64,000 nt of DNA from contig NZ_CP159837.1 in NCBI RefSeq assembly GCF_040564635.1, positions 5,939,001-6,003,000 of the forward strand, in the 5' to 3' direction. This document shows positions 35,882 through 48,271 of this stretch, piece by piece. The translations under genes were made by a program, and so were the position numbers. How positions within the stretch are numbered: position 1 is the stretch's first letter; each line of letters opens with the position of its first letter. The notes beneath the pieces were generated by a model. It had not been told where the DNA came from, ran no database searches, and worked only from the letters and a program-made list of their open reading frames with translations. Source of the DNA: Planktothricoides raciborskii GIHE-MW2. Its GTDB lineage: Bacteria; Cyanobacteriota; Cyanobacteriia; Cyanobacteriales; Laspinemataceae.

Positions 35882-37111
35882 CTACTTGATGATCTTGGAA
35901 ACGACGCCAGCACCGACGGTGCGACCACCTTCACGGATAGCGAAACGCATCCCTTGTTCAATCGCGATCGGGTTAATCAGTTCAACGGTCATTTTGATGC
36001 GATCGCCGGGCATCACCATCTCGGCTTCACCCCCCTCATCATCGGTAAAGGCACTAATGGTGCCGGTCACATCAGTTGTCCGCACATAGAACTGAGGCCG
36101 ATAGCCTGGGAAAAAGGGAGTATGACGACCGCCTTCTTCCTTCTTGAGAATATACACTTCAGACTCAAACTGAGTGTGAGGAGTAATCGAACCGGGTTTA
36201 GCAATCACCATCCCGCGCTCAATGTCAGTCTTTTGGATCCCACGGAGTAGCAAACCCACGTTATCTCCAGCCATCCCTTCATCCAGGCTTTTCTGGAACA
36301 TTTCCACGCCAGTTACAGTAGTGCTGCGAGTTGCTTTAATCCCGACCAACTCAACGTTTTCACCCACTTTAACCTTACCGCGCTCAATCCGGCCAGTAGC
36401 GACAGTTCCCCGACCTGTGATCGAGAATACGTCTTCCACAGCCATCAGCAAAGGCTTATCGATATCCCGCTCTGGAGTCGGAATATAGCTATCCACCTCA
36501 TCCATCAGAGCGTAGATCTTATCGATCCATGGATTTTCACCTTTTTTAATCTTTGGATTTTCCGTAATTGCTTCCAGAGCCTTCAGGGCTGAACCAGAAA
36601 CAATGGGAATATCATCACCGGGGAAATCGTAAGAACTCAAGAGTTCGCGAATTTCCAACTCCACCAGTTCCAGCAGTTCCGCATCATCCACTTGGTCTTC
36701 TTTATTCATAAAGACCACGATATTGGGAACCCCGACCTGCTTGGCCAACAGGATATGCTCGCGGGTTTGAGGCATCGGGCCATCGGCAGCAGATACCACC
36801 AGGATCGCTCCATCCATCTGAGCCGCCCCGGTAATCATGTTCTTCACATAGTCAGCGTGTCCTGGGCAGTCCACGTGAGCATAGTGACGAGTCGTGGTTT
36901 CATATTCCACGTGAGCGGTGTTAATCGTAATCCCGCGAGCTTTTTCTTCGGGAGCCGCATCGATATCATCATACTTTCTGGCTTTTGCCTGACCGAGAGC
37001 CGCCAAGGTCATGGTAATAGCCGCAGTTAAGGTAGTTTTACCGTGGTCAACGTGACCAATAGTGCCGATATTAACGTGGGGTTTAGTCCGTTCAAACTTT
37101 GCGCGTGCCAT
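35882..37111 (-). CDS. tuf: Elongation factor Tu
   Basis: A 409-residue EF-Tu. It has P-loop [28 protein letters not shown] (switch I), [21 protein letters not shown] (switch II), NKEDQVDD and [10 protein letters not shown] (guanine-binding). Domain II/III motifs include [14 protein letters not shown] and [14 protein letters not shown]. It delivers aminoacyl-tRNA to the ribosome. The ~10-residue insertion near [26 protein letters not shown] is usual for cyanobacterial EF-Tu. It lies 27 bp downstream of fusA. Confidence 0.98.
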   Translation of the reverse strand: MARAKFERTKPHVNIGTIGHVDHGKTTLTAAITMTLAALGQAKARKYDDIDAAPEEKARGITINTAHVEYETTTRHYAHVDCPGHADYVKNMITGAAQMDGAILVVSAADGPMPQTREHILLAKQVGVPNIVVFMNKEDQVDDAELLELVELEIRELLSSYDFPGDDIPIVSGSALKALEAITENPKIKKGENPWIDKIYALMDEVDSYIPTPERDIDKPLLMAVEDVFSITGRGTVATGRIERGKVKVGENVELVGIKATRSTTVTGVEMFQKSLDEGMAGDNVGLLLRGIQKTDIERGMVIAKPGSITPHTQFESEVYILKKEEGGRHTPFFPGYRPQFYVRTTDVTGTISAFTDDEGGEAEMVMPGDRIKMTVELINPIAIEQGMRFAIREGGRTVGAGVVSKIIK

Positions 37112-37138
37112 GAATTATTTGTTCCTCTTTCGATTTGC

Positions 37139-39214
37139 TTATGCGTTCCCTTTATTTTTACCAATGATGGTTTCAGCCACGTTCCGAGGCACCTCATCAT
37201 AATGGCTAAATTCCATCGTAAAGATTCCCCGGCCTTGGGTTCTAGATCGGATATCCGTAGCATAGCCAAACATTTCTGCCAATGGCACTTTAGCATTTAC
37301 CTTGGCAATTCCGGCATCACTACCCATCCCTTCTATTTGGCCACGGCGGGAATTCAGGTCGCCGATCACGTCCCCAAGAAAGTTCTCAGGAACCTCGATC
37401 TCAACTTTCATAATCGGCTCTAAAAGCACTGGAGAAGCTTTTAGCGCCCCTTCTTTAACCGCGATGGAGCCAGCGATCTTAAAGGCCATTTCCGAAGAAT
37501 CGACCTCATGGTATGACCCATCGATTAATGTCACCTTGACATCAATTAGCGGATACCCTGCCAAAATCCCAGATTCACAAGCTTCTTTTATTCCTTGCTC
37601 CGCTGGGGCAATATATTCTTTTGGCACTGTACCGCCAACAATCTTGGAAACAAATTCAAATCCGCTACCGGGTTCTGCCGGCTCCAGAGAGATCACGACA
37701 TGACCATATTGGCCTTTCCCACCACTCTGGCGGATGAACTTACCTTCACACTTAATCGCTTTACGAATTGTTTCTCGGTAAGCCACTTGCGGTGCCCCAA
37801 TACCAGCCTCTACCTTAAATTCCCGAAGCATCCGATCCACCAAAATTTCCAAGTGGAGCTCACCCATCCCCGCAATCACTGTTTGATTGGTTTCTGGGTC
37901 AATACTCACACGGAAAGTGGGGTCTTCTTGAGACAACGATTGCAAAGCCTTGGACAGCTTGTCCATGTCTTGCTTTGTTCTCGGTTCAACCGCCACGGAA
38001 ATGACGGGTTCAGGAACATAAAGTGATTCAAGAATAATGGGTTGATCGGCATCGCAGATGGTATCTCCAGTAAAGGTATCTTTGAGCCCCAAAGCCGCAC
38101 CAAGATCGCCTGCTCGCAGTTCCTCGACTTCAATTCGTTCATCGGCTTTGAGAACAATTAAACGAGAAACTCGCTCTTTCTTGTCCTTGGTAGAGTTATA
38201 AACATAGCTCCCCTTGGTTAAGACTCCGGAATAAACCCGGATAAAAGTGAGACGACCGTAAGGATCTGCTTGAATCTTGAATGCTAACGCTGATAAGGGG
38301 GTTTGATCGTCAGCTTGGCGAGCAGCGGTTTCACCACCGGGGAGAGTTCCCTGAATCGGCGGCACATCTATTGGAGCCGGCATATAGTCTACCACTGCAT
38401 CCAATAAAAGCTGTACTCCCTTGTTTTTAAAGGCAGAGCCACACAACATCGGGACAATGCTACCCGTAATCGTGCCTTGACGGAGAGCCTGAGTGATTTC
38501 CTCTTCAGTCAATGGTTGACCTTCGAGATATTTCTCAGTCAAGGTATCATCAGTTTCCGCCACTGACTCGATCAATAAAGTGCGATATTCGTTAGCTAAC
38601 TCAAGCACCTCAGCGGGAATTTCTGTATCTTCCATATCGGTGCCCAGGTCATTGGTATAGATTCTGGCTCGCATTCGCACCAAATCTATAATTCCCTGAA
38701 AGTTATCTTCGCAGCCGATCGGGATCTGAATTGGGACAGCATTCGCCTTTAAGCGATCGCGAATTTGGTCATAAACTTTAAAAAAGTTAGCTCCCGTGCG
38801 ATCCATCTTATTGACGAATACCATTCTCGGTACTTTATACCGATCTGCTTGACGCCACACCGTTTCCGACTGTGGTTGAACACCCCCTACAGAGCAGAAC
38901 ACAGCAATCACACCATCGAGCACTCGCATGGAACGTTCGACTTCTATGGTGAAATCGACGTGACCGGGGGTATCAATAATATTGATCTGGTGGTCTTTCC
39001 AGCTAGTGCTAATGGCAGCCGCAGTAATGGTAATGCCCCGCTCCCGCTCTTGCTCCATCCAGTCTGTAACGGCTGTTCCTTCGTGGACTTCACCAAGTTT
39101 GTGAACGACTCCGGAGTAGAATAGAATTCGCTCAGTCGTTGTCGTTTTACCCGCATCAATGTGGGCGGCGATTCCGATATTGCGTATCCTTTCAAGCGGG
39201 ACAATCCGTGCCAC
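37139..39214 (-). CDS. fusA: Elongation factor G
   Basis: A 691-residue EF-G. It has [20 protein letters not shown] (P-loop), [30 protein letters not shown] and [11 protein letters not shown]. Domain IV carries [14 protein letters not shown], and the C-terminus carries [21 protein letters not shown] with [15 protein letters not shown]. It catalyses ribosomal translocation and, with RRF, recycling. It sits between rpsG (422 bp upstream) and tuf in the str operon. Confidence 0.98.
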   Translation of the reverse strand: MARIVPLERIRNIGIAAHIDAGKTTTTERILFYSGVVHKLGEVHEGTAVTDWMEQERERGITITAAAISTSWKDHQINIIDTPGHVDFTIEVERSMRVLDGVIAVFCSVGGVQPQSETVWRQADRYKVPRMVFVNKMDRTGANFFKVYDQIRDRLKANAVPIQIPIGCEDNFQGIIDLVRMRARIYTNDLGTDMEDTEIPAEVLELANEYRTLLIESVAETDDTLTEKYLEGQPLTEEEITQALRQGTITGSIVPMLCGSAFKNKGVQLLLDAVVDYMPAPIDVPPIQGTLPGGETAARQADDQTPLSALAFKIQADPYGRLTFIRVYSGVLTKGSYVYNSTKDKKERVSRLIVLKADERIEVEELRAGDLGAALGLKDTFTGDTICDADQPIILESLYVPEPVISVAVEPRTKQDMDKLSKALQSLSQEDPTFRVSIDPETNQTVIAGMGELHLEILVDRMLREFKVEAGIGAPQVAYRETIRKAIKCEGKFIRQSGGKGQYGHVVISLEPAEPGSGFEFVSKIVGGTVPKEYIAPAEQGIKEACESGILAGYPLIDVKVTLIDGSYHEVDSSEMAFKIAGSIAVKEGALKASPVLLEPIMKVEIEVPENFLGDVIGDLNSRRGQIEGMGSDAGIAKVNAKVPLAEMFGYATDIRSRTQGRGIFTMEFSHYDEVPRNVAETIIGKNKGNA

Positions 39215-39636
39215 AGCTACCTCCTTCTTTGTTTCTGCTGCAAATGTTTAGTCACAAAAATTAATTGTTGGGTATTGACGCAATTAGATGATATTTATGG
39301 CTTAAGACTTAACCAACTAAGAGATATAGATAGATGAAGGCGTTTTTTTCGCCCTCAAAATCCGCTCCGGTAAGGAAGGTTGTTTACAGACTGCCATCAT
39401 CCCTAGAGATGTTCTAAAGACTTGGGGCGGTCATTGTTTTTGTCGGCTCTAATCATCATTCATGGGTCTGCCCTCAGTATTGCTATGCTTCTAAACCCTT
39501 TCTGCGTCACATTTTAATATTTTTTGCAAGATTTGTTTACAAAACAAAACCAAATCCTTGCAGAAACTGGTGGATTTTGACGTTGCTCTGAAATTTTTTT
39601 ACCGTCCTGCCGATCTAGTCTTGGTCAAACCAGGCA
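39215..39636. other. 422-bp gap between rpsG and fusA
   Basis: No gene or repeat was recognised. An internal promoter for fusA-tuf-rpsJ may lie here, because this is the longest gap of the str operon. A T-rich tract (39509-39541) could be part of a leader. Confidence 0.4.
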
Positions 39637-40107
39637 TCAGTAACGATAATGTGCAAATGCTTTGTTTGCTTCTGCCATCCGGTGAGTTTCTTCTCGCTTG
39701 CGAATTGCTCCCCCGGTTTCATTGGCAGCATCCATTAACTCTGACGCGAGTTTATTGGCCATTGTCCGACCGGATCTGGCGCGGGCAAAGCGAATAATCC
39801 AGCGAAGTGCCAAAGCAGTCCCTCGATCTGAGCGAACTTCCATTGGTACTTGGTAGGTAGCCCCCCCAACCCGCCGAGCTTTGACCTCGACCAGGGGAGT
39901 GGCATTTTTCACCGCTCGCTCAAAGAGTTCCAGGGGTTCGGATCCGGTTTTTTCTTCAATGCTTTTCATCGCCTTATAAACCAAGTTCGAGGCGATCGAT
40001 TTTTTACCCCGACCCATGACCCGGCGGACTAACATACTGACAAGGCGGCTGTTGTACACTGGATCTGGGGGCACCGGACGTTTTTGAATAGTCGTGCGAC
40101 GAGACAT
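39637..40107 (-). CDS. rpsG: 30S ribosomal protein S7
   Basis: A 156-residue protein: [20 protein letters not shown], then [55 protein letters not shown] and [26 protein letters not shown]. This is the complete S7 pattern. It nucleates assembly of the 30S head and contacts tRNA at the E and P sites. It lies between rpsL and fusA in the str operon. Confidence 0.98.
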   Translation of the reverse strand: MSRRTTIQKRPVPPDPVYNSRLVSMLVRRVMGRGKKSIASNLVYKAMKSIEEKTGSEPLELFERAVKNATPLVEVKARRVGGATYQVPMEVRSDRGTALALRWIIRFARARSGRTMANKLASELMDAANETGGAIRKREETHRMAEANKAFAHYRY

Positions 40108-40333
40108 AGTAACTTTTAAAACTAATTCACTTCACTGTACTGTTGTCTGTTCAACTCCCATCCACTTAATTGCCACCGGCTGGGGGCAGCGAATCATTTG
40201 CTCCCTGAACGGTTGCAGATTTCAGGTGGATTGGATGGCACTAAGAAGACTGATGAACGGTAGCTTTAGCCATAGAAATTTGATTTCACCGTTCATCTTG
40301 ATTTTTTTCAAGCTTCCCGTTACCCGTTGTACT

Positions 40334-40708
40334 TTATTGTTTCGGACGTTTAGCACCGTACTTGGATCTACCCTGACGCCGATCTTTGACGCCCGCAGTA
40401 TCCAAAGTGCCCCGAATAATGTGATATCGGACTCCAGGGAGATCCTTTACCCGACCGCCTCGGATTAAAACCACGGAGTGTTCTTGTAAATTATGACCAA
40501 TTCCGGGGATATAAGCCGTCACTTCAAATCCAGAAGTGAGGCGAACCCGGGCCACTTTACGCAAAGCCGAGTTGGGTTTTTTCGGCGTGGTGGTGTAAAC
40601 TCTGGTGCAAACGCCACGACGCTGAGGGCAACTCTTCAGAGCCGGTGACTTGGTTTTCTTTTGTGCCTTTTGGCGTTCACTACGAATGAGTTGCTGAATA
40701 GTGGGCAT
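40334..40708 (-). CDS. rpsL: 30S ribosomal protein S12
   Basis: A 124-residue protein: [54 protein letters not shown], then ALRKVA and [17 protein letters not shown]. The conserved [14 protein letters not shown] segment holds the lysine associated with streptomycin resistance variants. It contacts the decoding site. As the first gene of the str operon, it sets the promoter position, which must lie upstream of 40708 on the minus strand. Confidence 0.98.
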   Translation of the reverse strand: MPTIQQLIRSERQKAQKKTKSPALKSCPQRRGVCTRVYTTTPKKPNSALRKVARVRLTSGFEVTAYIPGIGHNLQEHSVVLIRGGRVKDLPGVRYHIIRGTLDTAGVKDRRQGRSKYGAKRPKQ

Positions 40709-40890
40709 GAGTTAAAGCCTGTGCAGCTTGTTTATATTCCAACTTTCTTACAAACTATAACTATATCGGATTTAATTAGCTTCTGTCAAATTTTTGGCAA
40801 AAAAATTTGGCCAACTCGCAACCTTGTTGTGGTATGCTTCGGCTAAGATTTGGCAACAATCACGGATTTCTCAGGTTTACGGATTTAGCG

Positions 40891-41226
40891 TCAGCCCGCA
40901 TCTGCCACCGAGAAGGAATGACCACAGCTACAGTGAGCCGTGGCTTGGGGATTATGAAAGCGGAAACCTCCCCCCATCAGATCCTCGGAGTAGTCGATGC
41001 TCAGGTTGCTAATAGATTTTAAGCTTTCACGATCTACCACCACTTGGATGCCATCACATTCTTGAACCTGGTCTTGTTCGGTCATTTCGGTGACAAATGC
41101 GATCGTGTAGGACAAACCCGAACAGCCGCCTGGAGTCACTCCCAGGCGAAACAAAGCATTTTGGCTGGGCTGCTTGGACCTTAGCCTGATTACTTCACGG
41201 ATTGCCGCTTGGCTCAGATGAATCAT
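40891..41226 (-). CDS. A-type iron-sulfur cluster carrier (IscA/SufA/HesB-like)
   Basis: A 111-residue HesB-like protein: GVTPGGCSGLSYTIAFV carries the first conserved Cys, and ATAHCSCGHSFSV the second and third (CxCG). The intervening strand-rich body with LDYSEDLMGGGFRFHNPQA fits the family. It accepts and delivers iron-sulfur clusters during maturation of Fe-S proteins. It is transcribed away from the str operon and stands alone. Confidence 0.9.
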   Translation of the reverse strand: MIHLSQAAIREVIRLRSKQPSQNALFRLGVTPGGCSGLSYTIAFVTEMTEQDQVQECDGIQVVVDRESLKSISNLSIDYSEDLMGGGFRFHNPQATAHCSCGHSFSVADAG

Positions 41227-41503
41227 TGAATCTACGCTGTTTGAGGCTAATTGGATAATTTTTATGGGGGTTTAGTCTCTTCTACTAACCTTTGTTGTTT
41301 ATCTTGACACAAAATGATGCGGATCAGTCACCTAGAGCTAGACCGTTATTCGGCTCCGTTTTGACCATTGCCAAAATTTCGCTTCCGGGTTTTAAGTGAG
41401 TCAACCGCTGCTGAATCAAGGGGCATTGGCCTGGTGGCTTGGTTTTCACCAGCGGCTTAAATGAGTAGCTAAAATAATTAGCTCAAATAAGTAGCTAATT
41501 CAA

Positions 41504-41920
41504 TTACTGGGGTTTGGCTCGCGCATAATCATCCTGAAAGCGCACGATGTCATCTTCGCCCAAATATTCACCGTTCTGCACTTCAATCAAAATTAAATCG
41601 ATGACCCCGGGATTTTCCAGCCGATGGTTGGTGCATTGGGGGACATAAGTAGACTGGTTGCTGGTCAGCATTAATTCGCGATCGCCACAAGTGACTTTAG
41701 CGGTTCCAGAAACTACGATCCAATGTTCGCTTCTGTGATGGTGCATTTGTAGGCTGAGACGATGACCGGGTTTGACTTCAATGCGTTTAATTTTGTAACC
41801 CACTCCTTCTTCCAGGGTGGTGAAAGAACCCCAAGGGCGCATTTCCGTGGCCGCAAGTTTCAAAGAGGCGGCAGCGGTTGACAAGTTATTCACTTGAGCT
41901 AATTCTTGAGTTGTCACCAT
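41504..41920 (-). CDS. Cupin, mannose-6-phosphate isomerase-like
   Basis: A 138-residue cupin. It contains RPWGSFTTLEEGVGYKIKRI, then VKPGHRLSLQMHHHRSEHW (the metal-binding His cluster of the cupin motif), VVSGTAKV, TYVPQCTNHRLENPG and VQNGEYLGEDDIVRFQDDYAR. The last segment matches the C-terminal isomerase domain of type II GDP-mannose pyrophosphorylase/phosphomannose isomerase. The pyrophosphorylase half is absent. The start at ATG 41918-41920 is favoured by GGAG at the proper distance. A longer ORF to 42127 lacks family similarity. Confidence 0.88.
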   Translation of the reverse strand: MVTTQELAQVNNLSTAAASLKLAATEMRPWGSFTTLEEGVGYKIKRIEVKPGHRLSLQMHHHRSEHWIVVSGTAKVTCGDRELMLTSNQSTYVPQCTNHRLENPGVIDLILIEVQNGEYLGEDDIVRFQDDYARAKPQ

Positions 41921-43109
41921 ACTTTTTTCTCCAAAGGTTGAATACGCTGTAACACGGTCATAAGGTAGGATTTTTTCCACGCCAAAAATTCTGGGTTTTT
42001 CCTGGGTTAAGGAGCCTGCCCTTAAGAAGGCTGACAAAGCTTGCGATCTTGCGGCAATTTTTCCCGTTCGCGAAGCGTCCCGCGAGGGAATCGCACCCTG
42101 TTTGTCACCGATTTTCTTTCCGCACATACTGGTCAGCCCATTGCCGCTGTTTAACCCCCCCCTTAACCAGTTAACAATTCCCGGTGGTAATTTTCTTGCC
42201 TTTTACTTGATCCAAGATAACAAGTTCTATTTTGACTGGCTAATCAGTAATTATACTCATTTTATGGCGATATCGCTATTTTTTTAGCCTCCTGAAAATT
42301 TTTTTGATGATTCTTTCATTCCAAGATTAATTTTTACAAAATATTTATTTTTGATTTATTTTTGGCGGAATCATGGTGATCTATCGCCTCCTAAGTGGTT
42401 CAAATCAATTTGATTCATTTTTATAAAAAATTACTAATTACTTTTTGTTTCTATGATGTTTTTTTAAATTTATATCAGATGTTTTTTCGCAATCTAAAAT
42501 TTATTTTTTTAGAAAAAAGCATTAATTTATATAATAATTTGGCAGCTATTGCCAATGGTTTGATATATCATTAATCTTCCTATTATACCCCCCTTAATAG
42601 CTAAATTTTTGAGACTTTTTGAGAAGTTTTAATATTTGGGTCAATATTTTTCTGCTTTGCCATATTTATTTTATGCCTGCCAATATTTTAATTTTTGTGA
42701 AAAAATGTTACAAAAAAGTAAAAAAAGCATCCGTAAGCATCCCGAATAAACCAGACTGGTTTTCAGCAAAAAAACGCTGAATCACCTAGTTAATTTGCGA
42801 ATATGAAGATTTCCTGATATAACTTTTTGAGTCATAACAAAAAAATCGAGGATTGATTTAGAATATCAGTTGTTCCGGATGGAGTTAGCTAAAATTTTCC
42901 TTAAGAATACCGAGGAATCAGGGATTTTTGTTAGAGAATAAGGTCTAGCAGATCCGATGCAGACGCTCGTCATAATACCTGAGATAGATTTGTGCGAACG
43001 CGCAACGCTTTGCGGATGCAACATCGCCAAGAAATGACAAGTGACTTATGACTTATGTTATTTGTCCGCAAAGCTTAACCAACCTTGAATTAGTAAAATC
43101 TACATCAAA
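41921..43109. other. 1.2-kb AT-rich intergenic region upstream of gltB
   Basis: No gene was recognised. A GC-rich palindrome-like repeat (GCGAAGCGTCCCGCGAGGGAATCGC) lies at 42070-42094. The span 42285-42740 is markedly AT-rich. The gltB promoter must lie in the right end. The sequence GTAAAATCTAC (43093-43103) just before the start has only five bases between GTA and TAC, so it is not a standard NtcA site (GTA-N8-TAC). Confidence 0.4.
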
Positions 43110-46100
43110 ATGAATAGCAACGAAAAGAATCCCTACCCAAGAAAACAAGGCTTATACGATCCAAACAACGAACACGATGCTTGTGGTGTAGGCTTCGTGG
43201 TCAATATGAAGGGCAAAAAGTCATACCAGATTGTTCAACAAGCGCTGACAATCCTGGTCAACCTAGACCATCGGGGTGCTTGCGGTTGCGAAGCAAATAC
43301 CGGCGATGGTGCAGGCATTTTGATGCAGGTGCCCGATAAATTTTTGCGGAAAGTGGCAGCCCAAGAGAATCTTACCTTGCCAGAGGCGGGATCTTATGGG
43401 GTGGGGATGATTTATGGCTCGACGGATCCCGCTATCCGCGAGCAGGGTAGACAAATTTTTGCCAGAATTGCCGCTGAAGAAGGTCAGCAGGTGATTGGTT
43501 GGCGGGATGTCCCCACGGATAATTCATCATTGGGCAATACGGCAAAGGCTAGTGAACCGTTTATGCAGCAGGTATTCCTGCAACGGGGCGCACAAGTGAC
43601 AGATGAGGCAGCTTTCGATCGCAAACTTTATGTGATTCGCAAGCGATCGGAGATGGAAATTCACAGTTCCGGGGTAGACCCGGTTTGGTATGTCAGCAGC
43701 CTTTCTTGTCGGACTTTGGTCTATAAGGGGATGTTGATGCCAGTTCAGGTGGGGCAGTATTATCCCGATTTGGCAGATCCAGATATGGAAAGTGCCCTGG
43801 CATTGGTGCATTCTCGCTTCAGTACCAATACTTTCCCCAGTTGGGAGCGATCGCACCCTTATCGGTACATTGCCCATAACGGCGAAATCAATACCCTCCG
43901 GGGCAACATCAACTGGATGTATGCTCGTCAGTCCTTATTTGACTCCGAGTTATTTGGGGATGACCTGAAAAAAATCCTGCCGGTGATTGATTTAGAAGGC
44001 AGTGATTCGGCAATTTTCGATAACGCCCTGGAATTGCTGGTGCTTTCCGGTCGCTCATTGCCCCATGCGATGATGATGATGATTCCAGAACCTTGGACGG
44101 GTCACGAGTCCATGAGTGATGAGAAAAAAGCATTTTATGAGTATCACTCTTGTTTGATGGAACCGTGGGACGGTCCCGCTTCGATCGCCTTTACGGACGG
44201 GACGACCATTGGGGCAGTGCTTGACCGGAATGGTTTACGGCCTTCTCGGTACTATGTCACCAAAGATGACTTGGTGATTATGGCGTCTGAGGCGGGAGTT
44301 TTACCCGTGGAACCGGAACGGGTGGCTTATAAGGGGCGCTTACAACCCGGTCGGATGTTCTTGGTGAACATGGCCGAAGGTCGGATTGTCACTGATGAGG
44401 AAGTGAAAAATAAAATTGTCACGGCGCACCCTTATCGCCAGTGGATCGACCAAAATATGGTGGAACTGGCCAGTCTCCCGTCCGCAGCAGGGGTAGAACC
44501 AATTGAGTCCACCAGCACGATCCAACGCCAGATGGCTTTTGGCTATACCTTTGAGGAGTTACGCTTGCTGCTGACCCCGATGGCCATGAATGGGGTAGAA
44601 GCAGTCGGGGCAATGGGAACGGATACGCCTTTGGCGGCTTTGTCTGACCGGCCAAAACTCCTTTATGATTACTTCCAGCAGCTATTCGCCCAGGTGACGA
44701 ACCCGCCGATTGATTCGATTCGGGAGGCGATTATTACTTCCGCAGAAACCACGATTGGGTCTGAGCGGAATTTGCTGAAACCAGAACCAGAAAGCTGTCA
44801 TCTGATTGAGCTAAAAACTCCTATCCTGAGTAACGCGGAATTAAGTAAGCTAAGGCACGTTAACCAAGGACAGTTTAAATCTATCACCTTGTCGATTCTG
44901 TTCGATCCCAAGCAAGGGGTGAAGGGATTGGAAGCGATGATGGAGCAAATTTGCGCCAAGGCTGACGAGGCGATCGCTTCTGGCATCAATATTATTATTC
45001 TGTCCGATCGCGGTGTGGATAAAGATCGCGCCCCGATTCCCGCATTGCTGGCGGTTGCTGGGCTGCATCACCATTTAATCCGTCAAGAAACGCGGACACA
45101 AGTGGGCATTGTCCTCGAATCCGGCGAACCTCGCGAAGTGCATCATTATGCGGTGTTGATTGGCTATGGCTGCGGGGCAATTAATCCCTATTTGGCCTTT
45201 GAGACAATCGATCAAATGATTGCCGATGGCTTATTGGTCAATGTTGATTCCAAGACTGCCCATAAGAATTATGTCAAGGCTGTCACCAAAGGTGTGATTA
45301 AAATTGCCTCTAAGATTGGCATTTCTACCATCCAAAGTTATCGCGGTGCCCAGATTTTTGAGGCGATCGGGCTGAATCGTTCGGTGATTAAGAAATATTT
45401 CACCTGGACGGCTTCGCGCATTGAGGGCGTAGACCTAGAAACGATCGCCAAAGAAGCCATTTTACGGCATAGTCATGCGTTCCCAGACCGTCAGACCAAT
45501 GGCCATACTCTTGATGTCGGTGGCGAATACCAATGGCGGAAGGACGGGGAAGAACATTTGCTGAGTCCGCAAGTCATCCATGCCCTGCAACAAGCGGTAC
45601 AACAAAATGACTATAACCTCTACAAGCAATATGCCGCCGGAATTAATGAGCAAAACCAGAAATTCTTTACTCTGCGGGGATTGCTGGACTTCAAGCAACG
45701 GCAGCCGATTCCCTTAGAAGAGGTTGAACCCATTGAAGCGATTATGAAACGCTTTAAGACCGGGGCAATGAGCTATGGGTCTATTTCTAAAGAAGCCCAT
45801 GAAGCATTGGCGATCGCCATGAACCGGATTGGGGGTAAATCCAACACTGGGGAAGGGGGAGAAGACCCGGAACGGTACACCTGGACCAATGAACAAGGGG
45901 ATTCCAAAAATAGCGCCATTAAACAAGTGGCTTCTGGTCGTTTTGGGGTGACATCCTTATATTTATCCCAGGCGAAAGAATTGCAGATTAAGATGGCTCA
46001 AGGGGCGAAACCGGGCGAAGGCGGTCAGTTGCCTGGGGGTAAAGTTTACCCGTGGATTGCCAAAGTGCGCCACTCTACCCCAGGGGTAGGTTTGATTTCC

Positions 46101-47705
46101 CCACCGCCGCACCACGATATCTATAGTATTGAAGACTTGGGGCAGTTAATTCACGACCTGAAAAATGCCAACCGGCAAGCGCGGATTAATGTCAAGTTGG
46201 TGTCAGAAGTGGGTGTGGGCACCATTGCCGCTGGGGTGGCCAAAGCTCACGCTGATGTGGTGCTGATTTCTGGCTTCGATGGCGGTACGGGCGCCTCACC
46301 CCAGACCTCGATTAAACACGCGGGTTTACCTTGGGAGTTGGGTTTAGCGGAAACTCACCAAACTCTGGTGTTAAATAATCTCCGCAGTCGGATTGTGGTA
46401 GAAACCGACGGACAGCTTAAGACCGGACGAGATGTGGCGATCGCGGCTTTATTAGGGGCTGAAGAATTTGGCTTCTCCACCGCGCCCTTAGTCACCCTGG
46501 GCTGCATTATGATGCGAGTCTGCCATAAAAATACTTGCCCCGTGGGGATTGCTACCCAAAACCCCGAACTGCGGGCAAAATTTATGGGCGACCCAGCTTA
46601 TGTGGTCAACTATATGCAGTTTATTGCCCAAGAAGTGCGGGAAATTATGGCTCAACTCGGTTTCCGCACCCTCAATGAGATGGTGGGACGGACTGATGTA
46701 TTGGAAGCCAAGCAAGCAGTAGATCACTGGAAAGCCAAAGGGATTGACCTGTCCAAGATTCTCTATCAGCCGATCGTGGGCCCCGAAGTTGGTCGTTATT
46801 GCCAAATTCCCCAAGACCACGGTTTAGAAAAATCCCTGGATATGACCGTGTTGTTGGATTTGTGCAAACCGGCGATCGAAAAAGGGGAAAAAGTTAAAGC
46901 GACTTTACCGATTAAAAACACTAACCGGGTGGTCGGCACTATTTTAGGCTATGAAATCAGCAAACGGCACTGGGATGGGTTGCCAGAAGACACGGTTCAT
47001 CTGCATTTCCAAGGCAGTGCGGGTCAGAGTTTTGGGGCTTTTGTACCCAAAGGGGTGACTCTGGAACTAGAAGGAGATGCTAACGATTATTTCGGTAAGG
47101 GCTTGAGTGGCGGCAAGATGATGGTTTATCCCCCAGCGGGTTCTACCTTTGTGGCGGAAGAAAATATCATTATTGGCAACGTGGCGTTTTATGGCGCTAC
47201 CAGTGGGGAAGCCTATATTTCTGGTGTCGCGGGCGAACGTTTCTGCGTTCGTAACTCCGGGGTTCACGCGGTGGTAGAAGCGGTCGGCGATCACGGTTGC
47301 GAATATATGACCGGCGGTCAAGTGGTGGTCATTGGTCCAACCGGGCGGAACTTCGCTGCCGGTATGAGTGGCGGTGTGGCTTATATCCTGGATGAAGCGG
47401 GTGATTTTGCCAGTCGTTGCAATAATGAAATGGCGGATATTGAACCGCTGGATGCCGAGGACATTGACAAGATCCGCAAGGCGATCGAGAAGCACGTTCA
47501 TTACACCAAGAGTCAGAAAGGGCAAAAAGTATTGGCGAATTGGGAGGAAATGTTGCCCAAGTTTGTCAAAGTAATGCCTCGCGACTATAAGCGGGTGTTG
47601 AACTGTCTGAAGAAGGCGTTTGAAGCGGGTTTGAGTGGTGATGATGCCCTCAGCGCAGCGTTTGAAGAAAATGCCCGTGACTTAGCCCGGATTGGTGGTA
47701 GTTAG
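43110..47705 (+). CDS. gltB: Glutamate synthase large subunit, NADH-type (GltB)
   Basis: A 1531-residue protein. A short propeptide ([14 protein letters not shown]) precedes the N-terminal nucleophile Cys in [10 protein letters not shown] of the class II glutaminase. [18 protein letters not shown] follows. The central and FMN domains contain [32 protein letters not shown] and [11 protein letters not shown]. The Fe-S cysteines are at [20 protein letters not shown]. The C-terminal beta-helix (GGxVxVxG repeats) ends the protein. It converts 2-oxoglutarate and glutamine to two glutamates, using electrons via GltD. gltD is 2.8 kb downstream. The subtype (NADH against ferredoxin) is inferred from gltD nearby and the separate gltS. 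Confidence 0.95.
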   Translation: MNSNEKNPYPRKQGLYDPNNEHDACGVGFVVNMKGKKSYQIVQQALTILVNLDHRGACGCEANTGDGAGILMQVPDKFLRKVAAQENLTLPEAGSYGVGMIYGSTDPAIREQGRQIFARIAAEEGQQVIGWRDVPTDNSSLGNTAKASEPFMQQVFLQRGAQVTDEAAFDRKLYVIRKRSEMEIHSSGVDPVWYVSSLSCRTLVYKGMLMPVQVGQYYPDLADPDMESALALVHSRFSTNTFPSWERSHPYRYIAHNGEINTLRGNINWMYARQSLFDSELFGDDLKKILPVIDLEGSDSAIFDNALELLVLSGRSLPHAMMMMIPEPWTGHESMSDEKKAFYEYHSCLMEPWDGPASIAFTDGTTIGAVLDRNGLRPSRYYVTKDDLVIMASEAGVLPVEPERVAYKGRLQPGRMFLVNMAEGRIVTDEEVKNKIVTAHPYRQWIDQNMVELASLPSAAGVEPIESTSTIQRQMAFGYTFEELRLLLTPMAMNGVEAVGAMGTDTPLAALSDRPKLLYDYFQQLFAQVTNPPIDSIREAIITSAETTIGSERNLLKPEPESCHLIELKTPILSNAELSKLRHVNQGQFKSITLSILFDPKQGVKGLEAMMEQICAKADEAIASGINIIILSDRGVDKDRAPIPALLAVAGLHHHLIRQETRTQVGIVLESGEPREVHHYAVLIGYGCGAINPYLAFETIDQMIADGLLVNVDSKTAHKNYVKAVTKGVIKIASKIGISTIQSYRGAQIFEAIGLNRSVIKKYFTWTASRIEGVDLETIAKEAILRHSHAFPDRQTNGHTLDVGGEYQWRKDGEEHLLSPQVIHALQQAVQQNDYNLYKQYAAGINEQNQKFFTLRGLLDFKQRQPIPLEEVEPIEAIMKRFKTGAMSYGSISKEAHEALAIAMNRIGGKSNTGEGGEDPERYTWTNEQGDSKNSAIKQVASGRFGVTSLYLSQAKELQIKMAQGAKPGEGGQLPGGKVYPWIAKVRHSTPGVGLISPPPHHDIYSIEDLGQLIHDLKNANRQARINVKLVSEVGVGTIAAGVAKAHADVVLISGFDGGTGASPQTSIKHAGLPWELGLAETHQTLVLNNLRSRIVVETDGQLKTGRDVAIAALLGAEEFGFSTAPLVTLGCIMMRVCHKNTCPVGIATQNPELRAKFMGDPAYVVNYMQFIAQEVREIMAQLGFRTLNEMVGRTDVLEAKQAVDHWKAKGIDLSKILYQPIVGPEVGRYCQIPQDHGLEKSLDMTVLLDLCKPAIEKGEKVKATLPIKNTNRVVGTILGYEISKRHWDGLPEDTVHLHFQGSAGQSFGAFVPKGVTLELEGDANDYFGKGLSGGKMMVYPPAGSTFVAEENIIIGNVAFYGATSGEAYISGVAGERFCVRNSGVHAVVEAVGDHGCEYMTGGQVVVIGPTGRNFAAGMSGGVAYILDEAGDFASRCNNEMADIEPLDAEDIDKIRKAIEKHVHYTKSQKGQKVLANWEEMLPKFVKVMPRDYKRVLNCLKKAFEAGLSGDDALSAAFEENARDLARIGGS

Positions 47706-47712
47706 GGTTTGA

Positions 47713-47777
47713 TTCAGAAACCCGGTTTCTTTGAGAAACCGGGTTTCTTGCACCCAGAAACCCGGTTTCTCTCACCT
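47713..47777. repeat. Family A repeats after gltB
   Basis: Three AGAAACCCGGTTTCT-type 15-mers in 65 bp: two in one orientation and one inverted. They form a hairpin directly after the gltB stop and may serve as its terminator. Confidence 0.9.
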
Positions 47778-47815
47778 GTTATGAACCCAGAAAATAGATA
47801 CATTAACGGAATGAA

Positions 47816-48160
47816 ATGGATAAATTCGTAGACAAAATTGCCGCGTTAGGTGTACCGGGTCTTGTATTAGTAGTAGCAATGGCAGTAACCGGATGGACAG
47901 GTGCAGCAGCAATCACGACTGCTTTGGCCATGCTGGGTGGGCCATTCGGAATGTTGGGTGGAATTACCGTCTTGGGAATCCTGGGCTTGATCTCAAAGGG
48001 ATTAGCAGAGTTTGGATTTGAAACAATCTTTAAAGGAGTTGTCGAAAAATTGAAAAAAAAAGGCAAGTCTCAAGCTGATATTGAGACAGAAATTGATTCT
48101 TATCCAATTTCAAACACGCTGAAATTAAAGATTAAAGATTATCTAAATAAACTAGCATAG
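47816..48160 (+). CDS. Small Gly/Ala-rich membrane protein of unknown function
   Basis: A 114-residue protein. Two hydrophobic segments rich in Gly/Ala (PGLVLVVAMAVTGWTGAAAI and LGGPFGMLGGITVLGILGLI) are joined by a short turn, followed by a basic amphipathic tail (KGVVEKLKKKGKSQADIE). I recall similar short proteins in cyanobacteria and planctomycetes, without an assigned function. The shape could fit a bacteriocin- or holin-like membrane effector, but no partner is evident. The ATG at 47816 has the weak RBS GGAATGA. The call as a real gene rests on its sharp hydrophobic pattern and intact length. Confidence 0.6.
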   Translation: MDKFVDKIAALGVPGLVLVVAMAVTGWTGAAAITTALAMLGGPFGMLGGITVLGILGLISKGLAEFGFETIFKGVVEKLKKKGKSQADIETEIDSYPISNTLKLKIKDYLNKLA

Positions 48161-48173
48161 TATAGTTAAATCC

Positions 48174-48228
48174 TCGTTCCCTGGCTCCAGCCTGGGAATG
48201 CTCATCTAGAGGCTCTGCCTCCCGTGAA
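48174..48228. repeat. CCTGGCTCCAGCCTGGG-type repeat
   Basis: TTCCCTGGCTCCAGCCTGGGAA (hairpin) is followed by GAGGCTCTGCCTC. This sequence type recurs in many bacterial genomes. Here it is between the small membrane gene and xisH. Confidence 0.7.
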
Positions 48229-48271
48229 TTTCTTTATACTAAACTAGGCATTTTTAACCCTAAAACCCACT

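Noticed and set aside
41921-42127. Longer version of the cupin gene starting at 42127
   Set aside because: The extra N-terminal residues (CGKKIGDKQGAIPSRD...) come from upstream repeat-like DNA and lack family similarity. The ATG at 41920 has a proper RBS.
43093-43103. NtcA-like site before gltB
   Set aside because: GTAAAATCTAC has five rather than eight bases between GTA and TAC. It also lies only ~7 bp before the start codon.
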